A DNA stretch of 64,000 nt. Source: Himantopus leucocephalus (lineage: Eukaryota; Chordata; Aves; Charadriiformes; Recurvirostridae). The notes beneath the pieces were generated by a model. The model searched no databases, was not told the origin of the DNA, and worked only from the letters and a program-made list of their open reading frames with translations. Of this stretch, positions 1-10,624 are shown piece by piece. Within the stretch, counting starts at the first letter, position 1. Each line of letters opens with the position of its first letter. The translations under genes were made by a program, and so were the position numbers. Location: contig RSEF01000020.1 in assembly GCA_003993805.1 (NCBI GenBank), positions 12,457,655 to 12,521,654 of the forward strand. The letters are read 5' to 3'.

Positions 1-3000
1 TCACTAGGGTACAACTAGTGCAGTGGCTAGTGTTTGAAAGATTGCTGAGGAATTTGATTACTTGAAATCGCTACCCAAGAACTAATGCACTGCAGCACGG
101 GCCGTGTGTTAAAAGAGTCAAACAGCCAGAATTAGTAACGGAATTCAATGCCTATCCCCGAGCCACTGCAGGACTTGGGACCTGAGAGCGCTCCAAACCT
201 AAGCAAGACTCCTAGAGTTCTTACACGGATGGGAGGAGGCAAGTGCTTCCAAAGGGCACTTCAAAGCCCCTGCTTGCTGAGCGGAGAGCTGCCTACAACT
301 GGTCAATAGGAACCACTAAACTAAAACCGTGTCTCTAGATAGATTAATTAGTTGGATAGATTTATATCCCAAGTCTGTCCAGAGGTAAAAGTCAAAGATA
401 CAGGCATGGTTTTCTGTTAAACCTGCCCTAGAAAACACGAAAAATCCGATCTCAAGCAAATCCTGCAGCAGGCAGGTGTTTCGTTCATCTGTACCGATTC
501 AAATAGCATCAACATGCATTTTACATACCTAGAGACAAAAGGTATTAAGTATGAAACTGTTGCTCGTCCAGTACGTGTCTTGCATGTATGCCCAGTCCTG
601 ATTTTCCCTACAAAGAAGGGTTGTGTAGAAGTTGCTGTGCACATTAAAAAGATATTGGAGCAGCATGGAGTACTCCTCTAGACAACTCTTCCTTCTCTGG
701 CTCAGTGGAAACCCCCAGCAGTTTCTTTCTTTCTTTCTTTTTGTTTTCAAATCCAAACTTTGTTTCCTCCCCTTTCTGCTAAGCTTGCCAGCCTTTCAAA
801 CAATACCATTTTCAATAATTCACTAAATAATATCTAATGTCTTAAAACTTTTATAGCACTTCAGGTTTGCAAGCTGGAAGAGTTTCTCAGCCTCTGAGGC
901 CGCCACAAATCAGAGAATTCATTATACAGCAAAATACACTCTCAAATTGAGACTGTTCTTGAAAACAAGCTGATTTTTTCTGCAATGATAGTTGCGAAAT
1001 AACTGGAGGTTTTAAGCCAAATGGACTCCTTCACCTATGAAATAAGAAATGTTTGTGTCAAATCATTTTCCAAGCAGACGTAGTGGAGAAAGTTCCCACT
1101 GCCTTCTTTCACCAAAGTGACCTAGCCAAAGATTCATTTTTAATCAGTTATGGAGTGGCTGGGCAGGCTCAGGTTACTGCAGATCAGCTGGTTCTGGCAT
1201 CGCTGCAGCTTGTTCCTGGGTGACCCTTGCTGTTCCTCTAGTAAACTATTCAGTAGAGAAAGAGGTTTTTTTTTTTTTTTCCCAAATCTTTAGTTTAGGG
1301 TGGGGAAGATGCACTCATGCTCTGAAATATCAAAAGCAGAGTTTAATCACAAAAAAAAGATAAAGAAATATAAATGGAAATGAAAAATAACCCTGGACAA
1401 TGCTGTTCGTTGCTCCCTCTTATCTTGTGCAATATCAGGAAGAGTGTGATTGCATTTCTGTGCTCCAGCCGAGCTGCTTCCAGTAAACAATGGCAGCCAG
1501 AATAAGGCACTGGCGATGCCAGTTATTTTGGGCAGAGGCAGAATGATGAGCGGATGTCTTGTGGCAAGGCAAATTGATAACATTTCATTATTTTACTGTA
1601 CTTTATAACAGAAACAGAAATAAGTTTTGGTTGTCTATAAAGCAAGCCTGGAAAATATGGCGGCTTTATGCAGGATACTCTCTGGACTTCTTTGTTTTTG
1701 TTCTTTTCCTTGAAGATTTGTAACCGCTATCCAAAAAATCCAAGGTTTGGCCTGGTCAGGAGAAATTCAGACCCCCATGTGAAGGTGGGAGGTTCTGTCC
1801 ATTTCCCAAAGTTAGCAGATGACAGTTGAGAGAGGTTCTACCTGGCAACGATTGCTAAAGACTTCTCAGCTGAAGGTACCACTGAAGTGTGTGTTAAGCA
1901 GGTGAATGAGACAGAGTGTGTCACACCCATGCTTGCATCGAGTTAAAGGCTGGATCCATTTAGCATTTAAGAATGGGAAGGCTTATGCTCTGATGGAGGA
2001 ATAGTTGTGAGCTCTCAGCCTTGGATGTACAAAAATGCTTTTGTCGCAGTAAAGATTCCCCTGACTGTCACAGCATCCCTGTGCTGTCCACTGCACCTCT
2101 CCCATTTTGTTAATGCCCATGTTCTTCTGTCTTTTCCTTCAAAACAGAAACGGGCATTTATTACTTATGTAACGAAGGGTCATTTTTTTTCCTCTTGATT
2201 TTGCAGCTGCTATAAAGGAAATAATTTTGTGCCTTCTCCTTTACAATATACGTAACATACACTGATTGCTTTTGGCAAAATCATGTTAACACAATCTCAC
2301 TACATTATTTTGCTGAGTGTCTCTACATTACAGGAGATCTACTGCCATTAAGAGAGAGAGAAAAAAAAACCCAGTCATTTGGTTTAAAATAGGGTAGGAG
2401 ATGAAAACACTTCATGTTGCTCTTACAGACTTAATCTAGTTCCATGAGAACCTTTTACTTCTGCTGAAGATAGATTGGGCTTTCTTACTCTTTTACTAAG
2501 TCCTCAGCAATCAAAAGTCTAAATAACAGAACTGTTAAGTAACACATGATGAACTAAATAATTTACTTACTAAAGGGCTTCCTAAGCGGAGCTTTTTCTG
2601 TCTGAAGATTAAGGGCTGTCGGTGTACTTCAAGATCTGTTGCTTTTCAGGCTCTGCCTTGCCAGGAATACATCTGGTTCATCTAACTGACTGTAAATGTT
2701 GAGCTTTAATTGCTTGCTGGAAAGTCTGCATGACAAATCTACAACCCAGATTCCTTATTTAAAGAACTTCCTGAATATCTTTATTAAGAAAAAAAAAAAT
2801 ATCTCACTTGGTCTCATGGCTTTACTTTTTTTTTTTTTTCTACATACTGCATCAAAAGAACAACAACAAAAACCATCAGTTGTCTTTGTTATCTTCCATT
2901 CTTGATTATTCTACACTTCAGCTCTTATAAAAATTAGATGTATGGGCATAATTTTACACACACAAATATATAGTCAAGAAGATTATTTTGTCATTATGAT

Positions 3001-3110
3001 GCACCTATTTGGTACCAATCCCAGAAAGGGAGAAGGAACTAAAATATAAAACTGTTGCGTGGGGTAGGAAGTTCAAAATATTTTCTAATAAATGTGCTTA
3101 CAAATGAAGT
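1..3110. other. Non-coding, AT-rich DNA, no gene seen
   Basis: Every reading frame is broken at short intervals and the few open stretches (under 80 codons) resemble no protein family. Low-complexity tracts are present: a TTTC-rich pyrimidine run near 724-742, a T run near 1266-1280, and A- and T-runs near 2790 and 2828. I see no tRNA, rRNA or recognisable young repeat. Confidence 0.7.
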
Positions 3111-3114
3111 GCTT

Positions 3115-3290
3115 GTGTTACGGAGACTGGAAAATCTCCATTGCAGAACTCTGAAGGAACTGCTCCAGAACAGGGACCATGGTACCCAAATTTAAGAAAG
3201 TGGAAGAAAGAATTATTCAGGCAACTAAGGGCCTGTAAGTCCAATTTCAGCTGCAGAAAAGGTTTTAGAACAAAATTTGAAGGGGAAGAA
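3115..3290 (+). mobile_element. Ancient CR1/L3-like LINE reverse-transcriptase relic
   Basis: This is a decayed piece of LINE ORF2. At 3182-3199 the plus strand reads VPKFKK, matching the VPxFKK block of CR1/L3-clade reverse transcriptases. A GACTGGAAAA just upstream (3125-3134) fits the EDWK that normally precedes it. At 3232-3282 another frame reads PVSPISAAEKVLEQNLK, matching the family's RPVSLTSVxGKVLEQIL block. The two blocks lie in the order and at roughly the spacing expected, but in different frames, so at least one indel separates them. A stop lies in the second frame just before the PVS block. It is a dead fossil, older than the other CR1 copies here. The clade call (CR1 versus L2/L3) is inference from remembered motifs. 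Confidence 0.5.
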
Positions 3291-3299
3291 AAAATATCC

Positions 3300-5464
3300 C
3301 AGGACTGACCTTGTTTAGTATTGGCAACTAAGAACATTGGCAAATACACGAGGTGTGCTGATGAGACGAGCGAGACAGACTCAGTAGGCAGTGCCCATGG
3401 CACAATCTGAATCACACACGAAGAAATGCGTGACCCACGTCCTGAGGGACAGAGAGGTGGTGAGAGGTAATGGTAAAAAAGCAAGGTCAGGCACTCAAGG
3501 GCAAAATGCTATTCTGCCATTCGGTGACACTGCATAAGCTGAAAGTGCCAAAAAGAAAGACCTGCGGGGGTTAGATGCCCTTAGGAACGACGGACTGTGA
3601 TTAAACATTTGGTATGTTAACTGAAACCACAGAAATGTCTATCTGCTATAGTTCCATTGGCTATACTATCTTCTCCCGTATGAAGGCAGAATGGGAGAAA
3701 GCACACGGGGCTGCTTTTCCATATCTTTACTCTGTTTTTATTTAGGCAACTGCCTGTTGCTTCTTTGAGCAGAAAATTGTCTTAGGTAAAGCCCCAGCCT
3801 GTTGCTTGCCGTGCTGTTCTGCAGCCACATTCAGTTCCGTGTGCTGTAGCCCTCCTTTCTCAAGCATACACACATTTTAGTACTCGGAAAGTTACAGAAG
3901 AATTGCTTTAATTTGCCCTTATCTTGGCCAGATACCTTCAGAGATTTAATTCATGCATTTTAGCACAAGATGGATTACAGCAATATGGTTTTGGCTCATC
4001 TCTCAGAGGCAGGTGCTGGTAAACTACAAGCGAAATGTTGCTGTCAAACACTTGACACATACAAAGTACCAAGAGCCCGATTTTGTCAGTTTTATGTTGG
4101 CTGTCTGTTAAAGAATGAAAGAGTACAAAATCAGCCCAGAACAACCAATGTCACAGAAAACCCGATACATGAATTAGAAGGCACGAGGATCAAGTAGGTC
4201 CTGCTGCCCTTTCCTGCTGACCCATCATCCCTTCTGCAGTTATGTCCCGCATCTAACCCTGCAGACCGGGCCCTCCATCCATGCCGTCAGGGAAATCTTG
4301 CTCCTATCTGCATCAGTGACAAAATTTGGCCAAGGGCAATTTGTCATTCGGAGACATCGAATTTGATTCTTGTCTTGGTTATACAGGTAATTCCCTTGTA
4401 GTAATACAAATGTACATGAGAGTGCATGAAAATTGCTATCTTTCCTATAATTCTCTCATTACAATTCACAACGGTTAAATATTCAGTGACGTGCTATTGT
4501 TTCCTACCATCTTTTCCTTAAACAAGCTTTCTGTCTGACAAGGCTAGTCTTTAAGTGACTTATATAAAAGCTGTTCGTGGAGGGTTTACAGACTAGAGGA
4601 CTTGTTATTTGCCAAATTAGTTGTTTCTCAACCTTGGGAAGGGAGGAGTAAAACAATGCTACTGTATAATTCTGTAAATTGGGATTAGCATAAAATTTAA
4701 TGCAGACTGAAAAAAAAAGGTTGGTGGAATATGTATGAAGTATTCCAAATAATTGCTTGATTGTGATGCTAATATGAAAGAAGAGGGCTTACATTTCTCT
4801 CTCTCTTTCTGTCTCTTTTGTGTGCATGTGTGTGAATTTCAAGACCTTTTCTGAAAGCATTTCCAGTTTCTAGTCATCTTTAATTTACCGGTATTCAGAA
4901 ACACAAGGAGGAAGGAAAGGGAGAAAAAGAAAGGTATGTTTAAGCTTCAAAAAACTCACCAGAAAGAGATGAATGCCCAATTTAACTCCAAAATGCAATA
5001 CCATTTGATGTCAGATAAAAGGCTGGATTTTCATTTACTTTGTTAATCATAAATACAATGAAGAGAGCAGAATATCTTTTTTAATTATTTCATTTCATCA
5101 CAAGTATGATTTCAGTGATGCAGATCATAAAAATGCATTCACTGAGGTGAATTAAAACCCTTTTACTTACATACTCCAATAAAATCACCAGAGCAAATTG
5201 TTTTATTGAGTTCTCTTTGCCAGCTACTCGTCCCCCCTTGGAGGCAGTGATCTGTATTTGTGTCAGACACTGATCTCCAAGTGCAGCTAAAAGTATCAAG
5301 GACAGCTGGGAAGGAACTTGCAAAATAAGATGTAGCCATAATAAACATAAATGAATGCTCATACATAATCACAGATAATCGTGAACAGTGGGGTCTGGAG
5401 TTGTGTTGGATTGTTAAGAGGGCATCACCAATAAGGGATGTGGGTCAGGATCCATCACCGTTAC
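3300..5464. other. Non-coding DNA, no gene seen
   Basis: Short frames only. The 128-codon minus-strand open frame at 3098-3484 lies antisense to the LINE relic and has no family features. A CT-rich run lies near 4797-4820. The rest is ordinary unique-looking AT-rich sequence. Confidence 0.6.
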
Positions 5465-5571
5465 CCCCCTGCCAGAGGTTGCTGTCAGCAACACGGAGTA
5501 GGTGCAATTCGTGCAAATCTATCATCAGGTCGTGGAATTTCTTAAAGTTGGGGAATCCCATCCTCACATGT
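5465..5571 (-). other. Splice-flanked open segment, weak exon candidate
   Basis: On the minus strand a pyrimidine-rich TTTCTTGCAG (acceptor AG at 5572-5573) is followed by 107 nt open in one frame, then GGGG|GTAACG (donor GT at 5463-5464). The encoded segment begins RHVRMGFPNFKKFHDL and continues with leucine/histidine-rich residues to NLWQG. I recognise no family. The donor is poor (GGGG before GT, no G at +5 context beyond GTAACG), and a 107-nt open stretch is easily reached by chance. It may be a false exon or a conserved non-coding element. Confidence 0.12.
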
Positions 5572-7350
5572 CTGCAAGAAACCACAATTGCCCACCTACA
5601 AGGAATGAGTCTGAGAAGTGGGGGAAGCTTTGACAGAGAAGAAAAAAAGGGACAGGTCGGAAAATAACTCGGAAAATACAGCAAACTAAATGACTTCGTG
5701 AAATACAGCTCAGCTAGGTATCGCAGTCCCCGCAGGTCTTTGTCCCTTCCTCGTGCACTGAACTCCACTAGCACGCGGCTGGCAGCGGGAATGCAGTCCT
5801 GCGGCAGCTTTGGACTGGTCTGCCTCAAATCTTTTGTGAAATGTTGTCTCCTCCAATTCCAGGAATCCACTTTCCAAAGCAGTTTTTTTCCCCTCAGTGA
5901 CTACACAGAAACAGCCTTACACAAATTGACTCTGCTGCAGCCCTCTGCAGGGGAAGGCTCCGTAGCGTTACCCCCTCCTCAAGGAGCCCCGTGTTATCTG
6001 TGCCACGCTATCACTTCTGGTTCTCCTCACAGGCCAGAAACACCACATGAAAGCACAGAGTAACGTATAAAAACATCGCTGTGTCCTCAGTGGATGAGAC
6101 TCCCTCCTTACGAGACACTATATAGTTTACGTGTCTGAGACCTAAACTGCGTTCTCAGCTTAAATCAATTACTTAACCATTTTCATGCCATTTTTGCAGA
6201 TATGCTGGCTCCCAAAGCATCACTGGAGGAATTGGAGTTTAAGAGAAAGAAGCTGCTTCAGTCCAAACTCCCAGTGCTCGAAGCGTAAAAAGGGGCACCT
6301 CGTCCTCTGTAGTTGTTTGCCTACTCCTTCTGGGCAGTGGTAGCAGTTCACCTCCTAATGCAAACGAAGAGCTTTTGAGATCATTCCTCCCTGATCATCA
6401 GTGCAGAGGGGCAAAAGCCTCCTTACCTGCTGCAGCTTTGGTCCACAGGGCTTGTAGGTATTGCTTAAATGGAAGGCAGCAGCGAAGGATCACAGAAGGA
6501 TCGACGTATGGAGATACAACTCCAAGAAATCGATCTGCAAAAAGTCTGAGGGAATCTGCTTATTTCGCTGTATGTTTATTTTCTGACATTCATATAGAGA
6601 ATAGCCAAAAAGCATGTTTAGAAACAAAATCCCCGTGGAAAGGCTGATTAATATTCTGTTTATATCTAAAGAAAGGTATGGATCATTGAATGAATAGCAG
6701 GATTTGGAGTGGGAATAAACAACTAATTTTTTCTCCTGTAACTTACTGTAGCCGCACCACATTCCTAATGTTAACACCAAGTTTAATCCTACTAAATCCT
6801 CGCTTACATGAGTAAGTCTTTGGTTATGCTGTTAGTAACACTGTGTAATCAAATTAGCATTTTGATGATAGAGATCTGAGACACACCAAAAGCAAACCAA
6901 GGAGCTTCTGTCTGTGTTTTCTTGTGTCACTCTATGGCTTTCCTCTCCAAAGAACAAAACGTTGCTTTAATAAAAACATCAACTTGTTAGCAACCTCCGT
7001 GTTTACTTTGGAAACTGCAGTGACCTGAGGACCAAAGCATCTGCCCACTGTTTTCAGCTGCTGCTCTTCAGAATGCTCTGGGGCTGTGCCTTTCCCTGGC
7101 CTCGGGATTCAGAATTTGCCTGTCTGTGTGGCATTACAGCACGCAAGAAGTCCCAGCGCCCACGTCTATTGGCCGTAGCTTCCTTCAGAAGCATTGGCCT
7201 TAAAAGCCCTTGTGACCAACCTGTGTTCAGAGAAGGTCCCATCCTTTCCCGGCCCACAGGCTGTACCGCCCGGGTACGGCCCCAGCAGCTCACCTGCCAC
7301 CGCTGCGGGGGGACGGGGCTGCAACGAGGGGCAGCTCTCCACTTCAGGGA
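5572..7350. other. Non-coding DNA with GC-richer patches
   Basis: Two GC-richer patches (about 5690-6060 and 7060-7340) stand out from the AT-rich background and explain the longer chance open frames there. Neither contains a recognisable domain, tRNA or canonical exon. The second abuts the CR1 stub that follows. Confidence 0.5.
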
Positions 7351-7351
7351 C

Positions 7352-7440
7352 GTGGTTTAGTGGTGTTTTTTGGCAGCGTTAGGTTAATGGTTTGGACTCC
7401 ATGATCTTAAAGGTCCCCCCCAACCTAGACAATTCTATTT
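7352..7440 (+). mobile_element. CR1: CR1 LINE 3'-end stub
   Basis: The run from GTGGTTTAGTGG through GGTTAATGG, TTGGACTCCATGATCTTAAAGG, CCAACCTAGAC and AATTCTATTTT matches the last roughly 90 bases of avian CR1 (consensus GGACTAGATGATCTTAAAGG then CCAACCTAAACGATTCTATG). It is severely 5'-truncated, as usual for CR1, and has no coding capacity. Scattered mismatches suggest moderate age. Confidence 0.85.
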
Positions 7441-9140
7441 TGTTTATTCTAAAAGGAAATTCTAAGTCTTCTTCAACTACAGCATTTTTTTTTTTGGCAT
7501 TTTTGCTCTGTCAGGTATGTCCAAACCCAGAACACATTATGCAAACATCACTCCCATCCCCCAGATTTTAGTATTTTACTTAAATCACAAATTGGATAAG
7601 CCCACATAAGGTTTCCTCTCACTAGCATAGACCTTTGTAGAGATTTCCAAAATCAGTATGAAAAGAATTCCTGAACCTACTAGTTGTTTTTGTTAGTCTG
7701 GGCTGGACCTGAGGAGGAAAGGCAGATATGAAAGGCTTCCCAGGGCCTGCTGAGCTGTCTGTCGGTGGATTTTCAGGGGCAGTGCTCTAGAGAGGACGCG
7801 CTGGCACAACAAAACCTGTTCACAGAGTGACAGCAGCTCACCACTATGTTTTTTTCCCTGCGCAGGCAGCAGGGATGATGCGTTTCATGGATCAATCACT
7901 ATGGGCTGATGCTCTTCCATAAAGCAGATTATCTCTGTGTTATGAAAGAAGAAATGCAAGTGGACTTTTTCTTTCCTCCTCCTTTCCTTTTTAAAGCGCA
8001 GATCCAGACACACCGAGCGGAGGTTTTGTTCCAGTGTGTTGCACTGGAATACAAAGTCACAGCTCGCTCACGCGAAGTCAGGATGATGCACCAGGGATAG
8101 TTTTAACGGGCTGATTCGGTTCCCTGAGCCCCGGGTTCACGTCGCTGCTGCATTACAAACTTGACGAATACTGAGGAGACACATCTTGAAATTATCACTG
8201 AGCACATACAAATGGAAAGACGTGCGCGCTGTTCTCTGAAGACTCTAAACAAGGCACATTTTTGAACACCTAATTTAGCACAAAGTATTACAAATAGGCA
8301 GGAAAATTAAATGAAACGGAACTTTCTGCTGCTGGAGCTTGGAACGAAACATGCCAGGGATGTATGCTGCAAAAGGCCCAGGCAATGATGACTGGGGAAA
8401 GCAAGCAATTTGGGGGGGAGATGATAAAAAAAAACCCCAAACCCAAATACCCTCAAGCTGTGAATATTTAATGATAATCAACAAAAGCGTATCAGGCCCT
8501 GCCTCTGGAAACTCTGCCAAGGTGTTGCACTGGCTGCCCCATAAGTACAGTGGAGCTGAACTGGGCCTTTCAGAATGAGCCAGAGTTTGGGTGGGCTAAA
8601 TGGACCCCTGGAGATGCCCCTTTTTATACTGTCATCATATGGGCTGCCTTCATTAGGGACAAAGTTTATAACTGTTGGACCCCAGGTGATTGCTTGAAGC
8701 TTGTGGGAGGAAGAGCATCAGCCCAATAGCAGCCGGTCGGGATGCTCCGGAGGGTACACTCGGGGCTAAGGGGAAGTAACTCAACTGCTTTGACTTTAGG
8801 AAGAAGTACAAAACATACTGAGGAGTTTTTTTTAACTGTCACAGGAATGAATGTGGAAAATTCTGCTGTGTTTATGAAACATAGTGGAAACTCCTCAGCA
8901 CTAAGCATAAGCAGGTCAAGTTACTTCCTGCGCCAGCCGAGGGGTCTCTTTGTCTCACTGACTGTAGTCATACAAACTCAGCCTTTATTGTAATCATTTT
9001 CAGACAAATTATAAAAAAAAATATGTATAACATCTGTATAACAGTCTTCAAAGGGTAAAACACATTAAAAGAAAAGCATGCAACGTACAGTCAGTCTGGA
9101 CTGTGAATAGCAGCATTGGCCAAAGATTTTCTTTGTTAAT
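7441..9140. other. Non-coding DNA, no gene seen
   Basis: Mixed-composition unique sequence. Open frames stay under 85 codons and have no recognisable motifs. A short perfect hairpin at 8029-8049 is listed separately. Confidence 0.6.
8029..8049. repeat. Short perfect inverted repeat (hairpin)
   Basis: TTCCAGTG (8029-8036), a 5-nt loop and CACTGGAA (8042-8049) form a perfect 8-bp stem. A G-T wobble and a few further A-T pairs can extend it outward to about 8024-8054. Too short for a microRNA precursor. No function is inferred. Confidence 0.6.
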
Positions 9141-9156
9141 NCCCCCCCCCCCCCCC
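9141..9156. repeat. Undetermined base (N) next to a 15-base poly-C tract
   Basis: A single N at 9141 is followed by an uninterrupted C run. The most likely cause is a sequencing or assembly ambiguity at a homopolymer, so the true tract length is unknown. The G-rich complementary strand might form unusual structure. Confidence 0.9.
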
Positions 9157-10320
9157 AATTATTTACAAACACACTTGGCGGGTTTTCTAATTAACTTGTT
9201 CATTAAAAATTATTTTCTAGGCAGTTTGTGCTAACTTAGTTCAGCCTGTGAATTTGCCGTGACTGTTACTGCCTTAGGCACTCGCTGGTTGCTGTGTGCG
9301 GTGGGTACCCCGTATCGCACGGCATCGCTCCTGCTCTGCAATAAGCCATCGCCGAGGCTCCCCGGGAGCTCTCGGGGCAGACGGTGGGCCCTCACTGGGG
9401 GAGTACTCCCCAAGAAACCTGCTTCTGGCTCTGCAAAATCCTCAGTGGGAAAAAGATGCTTGTATAAATATTTACAGGAAACAAGCGGGACAACGACTCA
9501 TGAATACAAAGTGAATTCTCTGTTTTCATCAAATAGTATCCACAAACATTTTCTTTCCATCTCTCCCATAGAGATTACTTTAGCTAAGAAAACTCTTTTC
9601 CGTTTGTTATCAGAGAAAATATACTACAAAGACTAATAGGAAAATTATCAGGAGATTTGAAGAAGAAAAGTAAATAACTCCAAATTGCCTTCATAGTTGC
9701 TTGCTCCATCTCCATCCATTAATAATAATAAAAACAAAATAGTGTTGGAAATATCCTCTGTGAACATTTAGGATATCCCCAACCCATCCAAGTGTTCGTT
9801 GGTTTTGTTTTTTTGTTTTCGTTTGATTTTCCCAGAGCATTTGAAGTTCTCACCAAGAGAATAGACCTCCCACTGCTTCCCCTTATCTATATACATGCTA
9901 ATTAAGAAATTCACCTGATATTAATTTACTATATTAAACAAATTTTTTTTATTTTTTTTTTTTTAAAGATAGGGTACCAGTTTGATGCCCGGGCAACGCC
10001 TGCTTGGCTGGGGCTGCTCGGGCAGTCAGGTACTGAGCTCTCCAGCTGCCATTTGGCAACAGAAATGCATTCTTACAACTCCAAAATGTTTCTGCTCCAT
10101 ACAGTTGTGACCATTTCTGACTGCAAAAGCCAGCGTGCAAAACCAGAGGGCAAACCAAGGGTGACTGAAAGATACGGTCTTTAATATTCTTTATTCTTTT
10201 CTCTGCGAGCTTCGCTTTCTATTCTCTATTATGTATTCATTGGGAAGGATCAAAACCTATTATTTTTCCCCTTGCTGAGGAGACGGCATGGGGTAGCTTT
10301 TCCTGAGCTCCCGTGTAAGC
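9157..10320. other. Non-coding DNA, no gene seen
   Basis: AT-rich except for a GC-richer patch at about 9255-9440. A long T-rich tract lies at 9942-9964. Chance open frames up to 125 codons have no motif. Confidence 0.55.
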
Positions 10321-10570
10321 TTAAGCCCCTTTCTCTGCCCGGTTGTTCAGCAGCACAGGCAGGGACAGTCCCGCTCTTCCTACACCTTCCCCGCCAGCGG
10401 CCGCCCACGGGCCCCTCCGTGGTGGGGACTGCCTGACCCAGGACCGCCCTGGGACGCACCAGAGCACCACCGCACCCGGCACGGTCCTGGCGACCCACCG
10501 GCAGCGCTTGGCCAGAAGCGCTGGGTTACCCGCTGGCCTCTCCGGTGCGTTCAGGTGCCGTCTGTGCAGC
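10321..10570. promoter_or_regulatory. Small CpG-dense block, CpG-island-like
   Basis: By hand count there are about 20 CpG dinucleotides in 10321-10560, at a GC content near two thirds. This contrasts with the CpG-poor, AT-rich flanks. The observed/expected CpG ratio is about 0.8 by my estimate, above the usual 0.6 threshold, but the block is only about 250 bp. No TATA box, clear initiator or downstream exon is visible, and a C-rich tract (10608-10624) follows. It could be a promoter or orphan CpG island, or a GC-rich repeat remnant. The direction of any transcription cannot be told. Confidence 0.35.
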
Positions 10571-10624
10571 CCCAGCAAGTCAAAACTTTTAGTGTAACTT
10601 TTTAATTCCCCCCCTCCCCCCCCC

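Noticed and set aside
5445..5870. 141-codon open frame, minus strand, as a whole gene
   Set aside because: No recognisable family. Only the splice-flanked part near its end was kept as a weak candidate.
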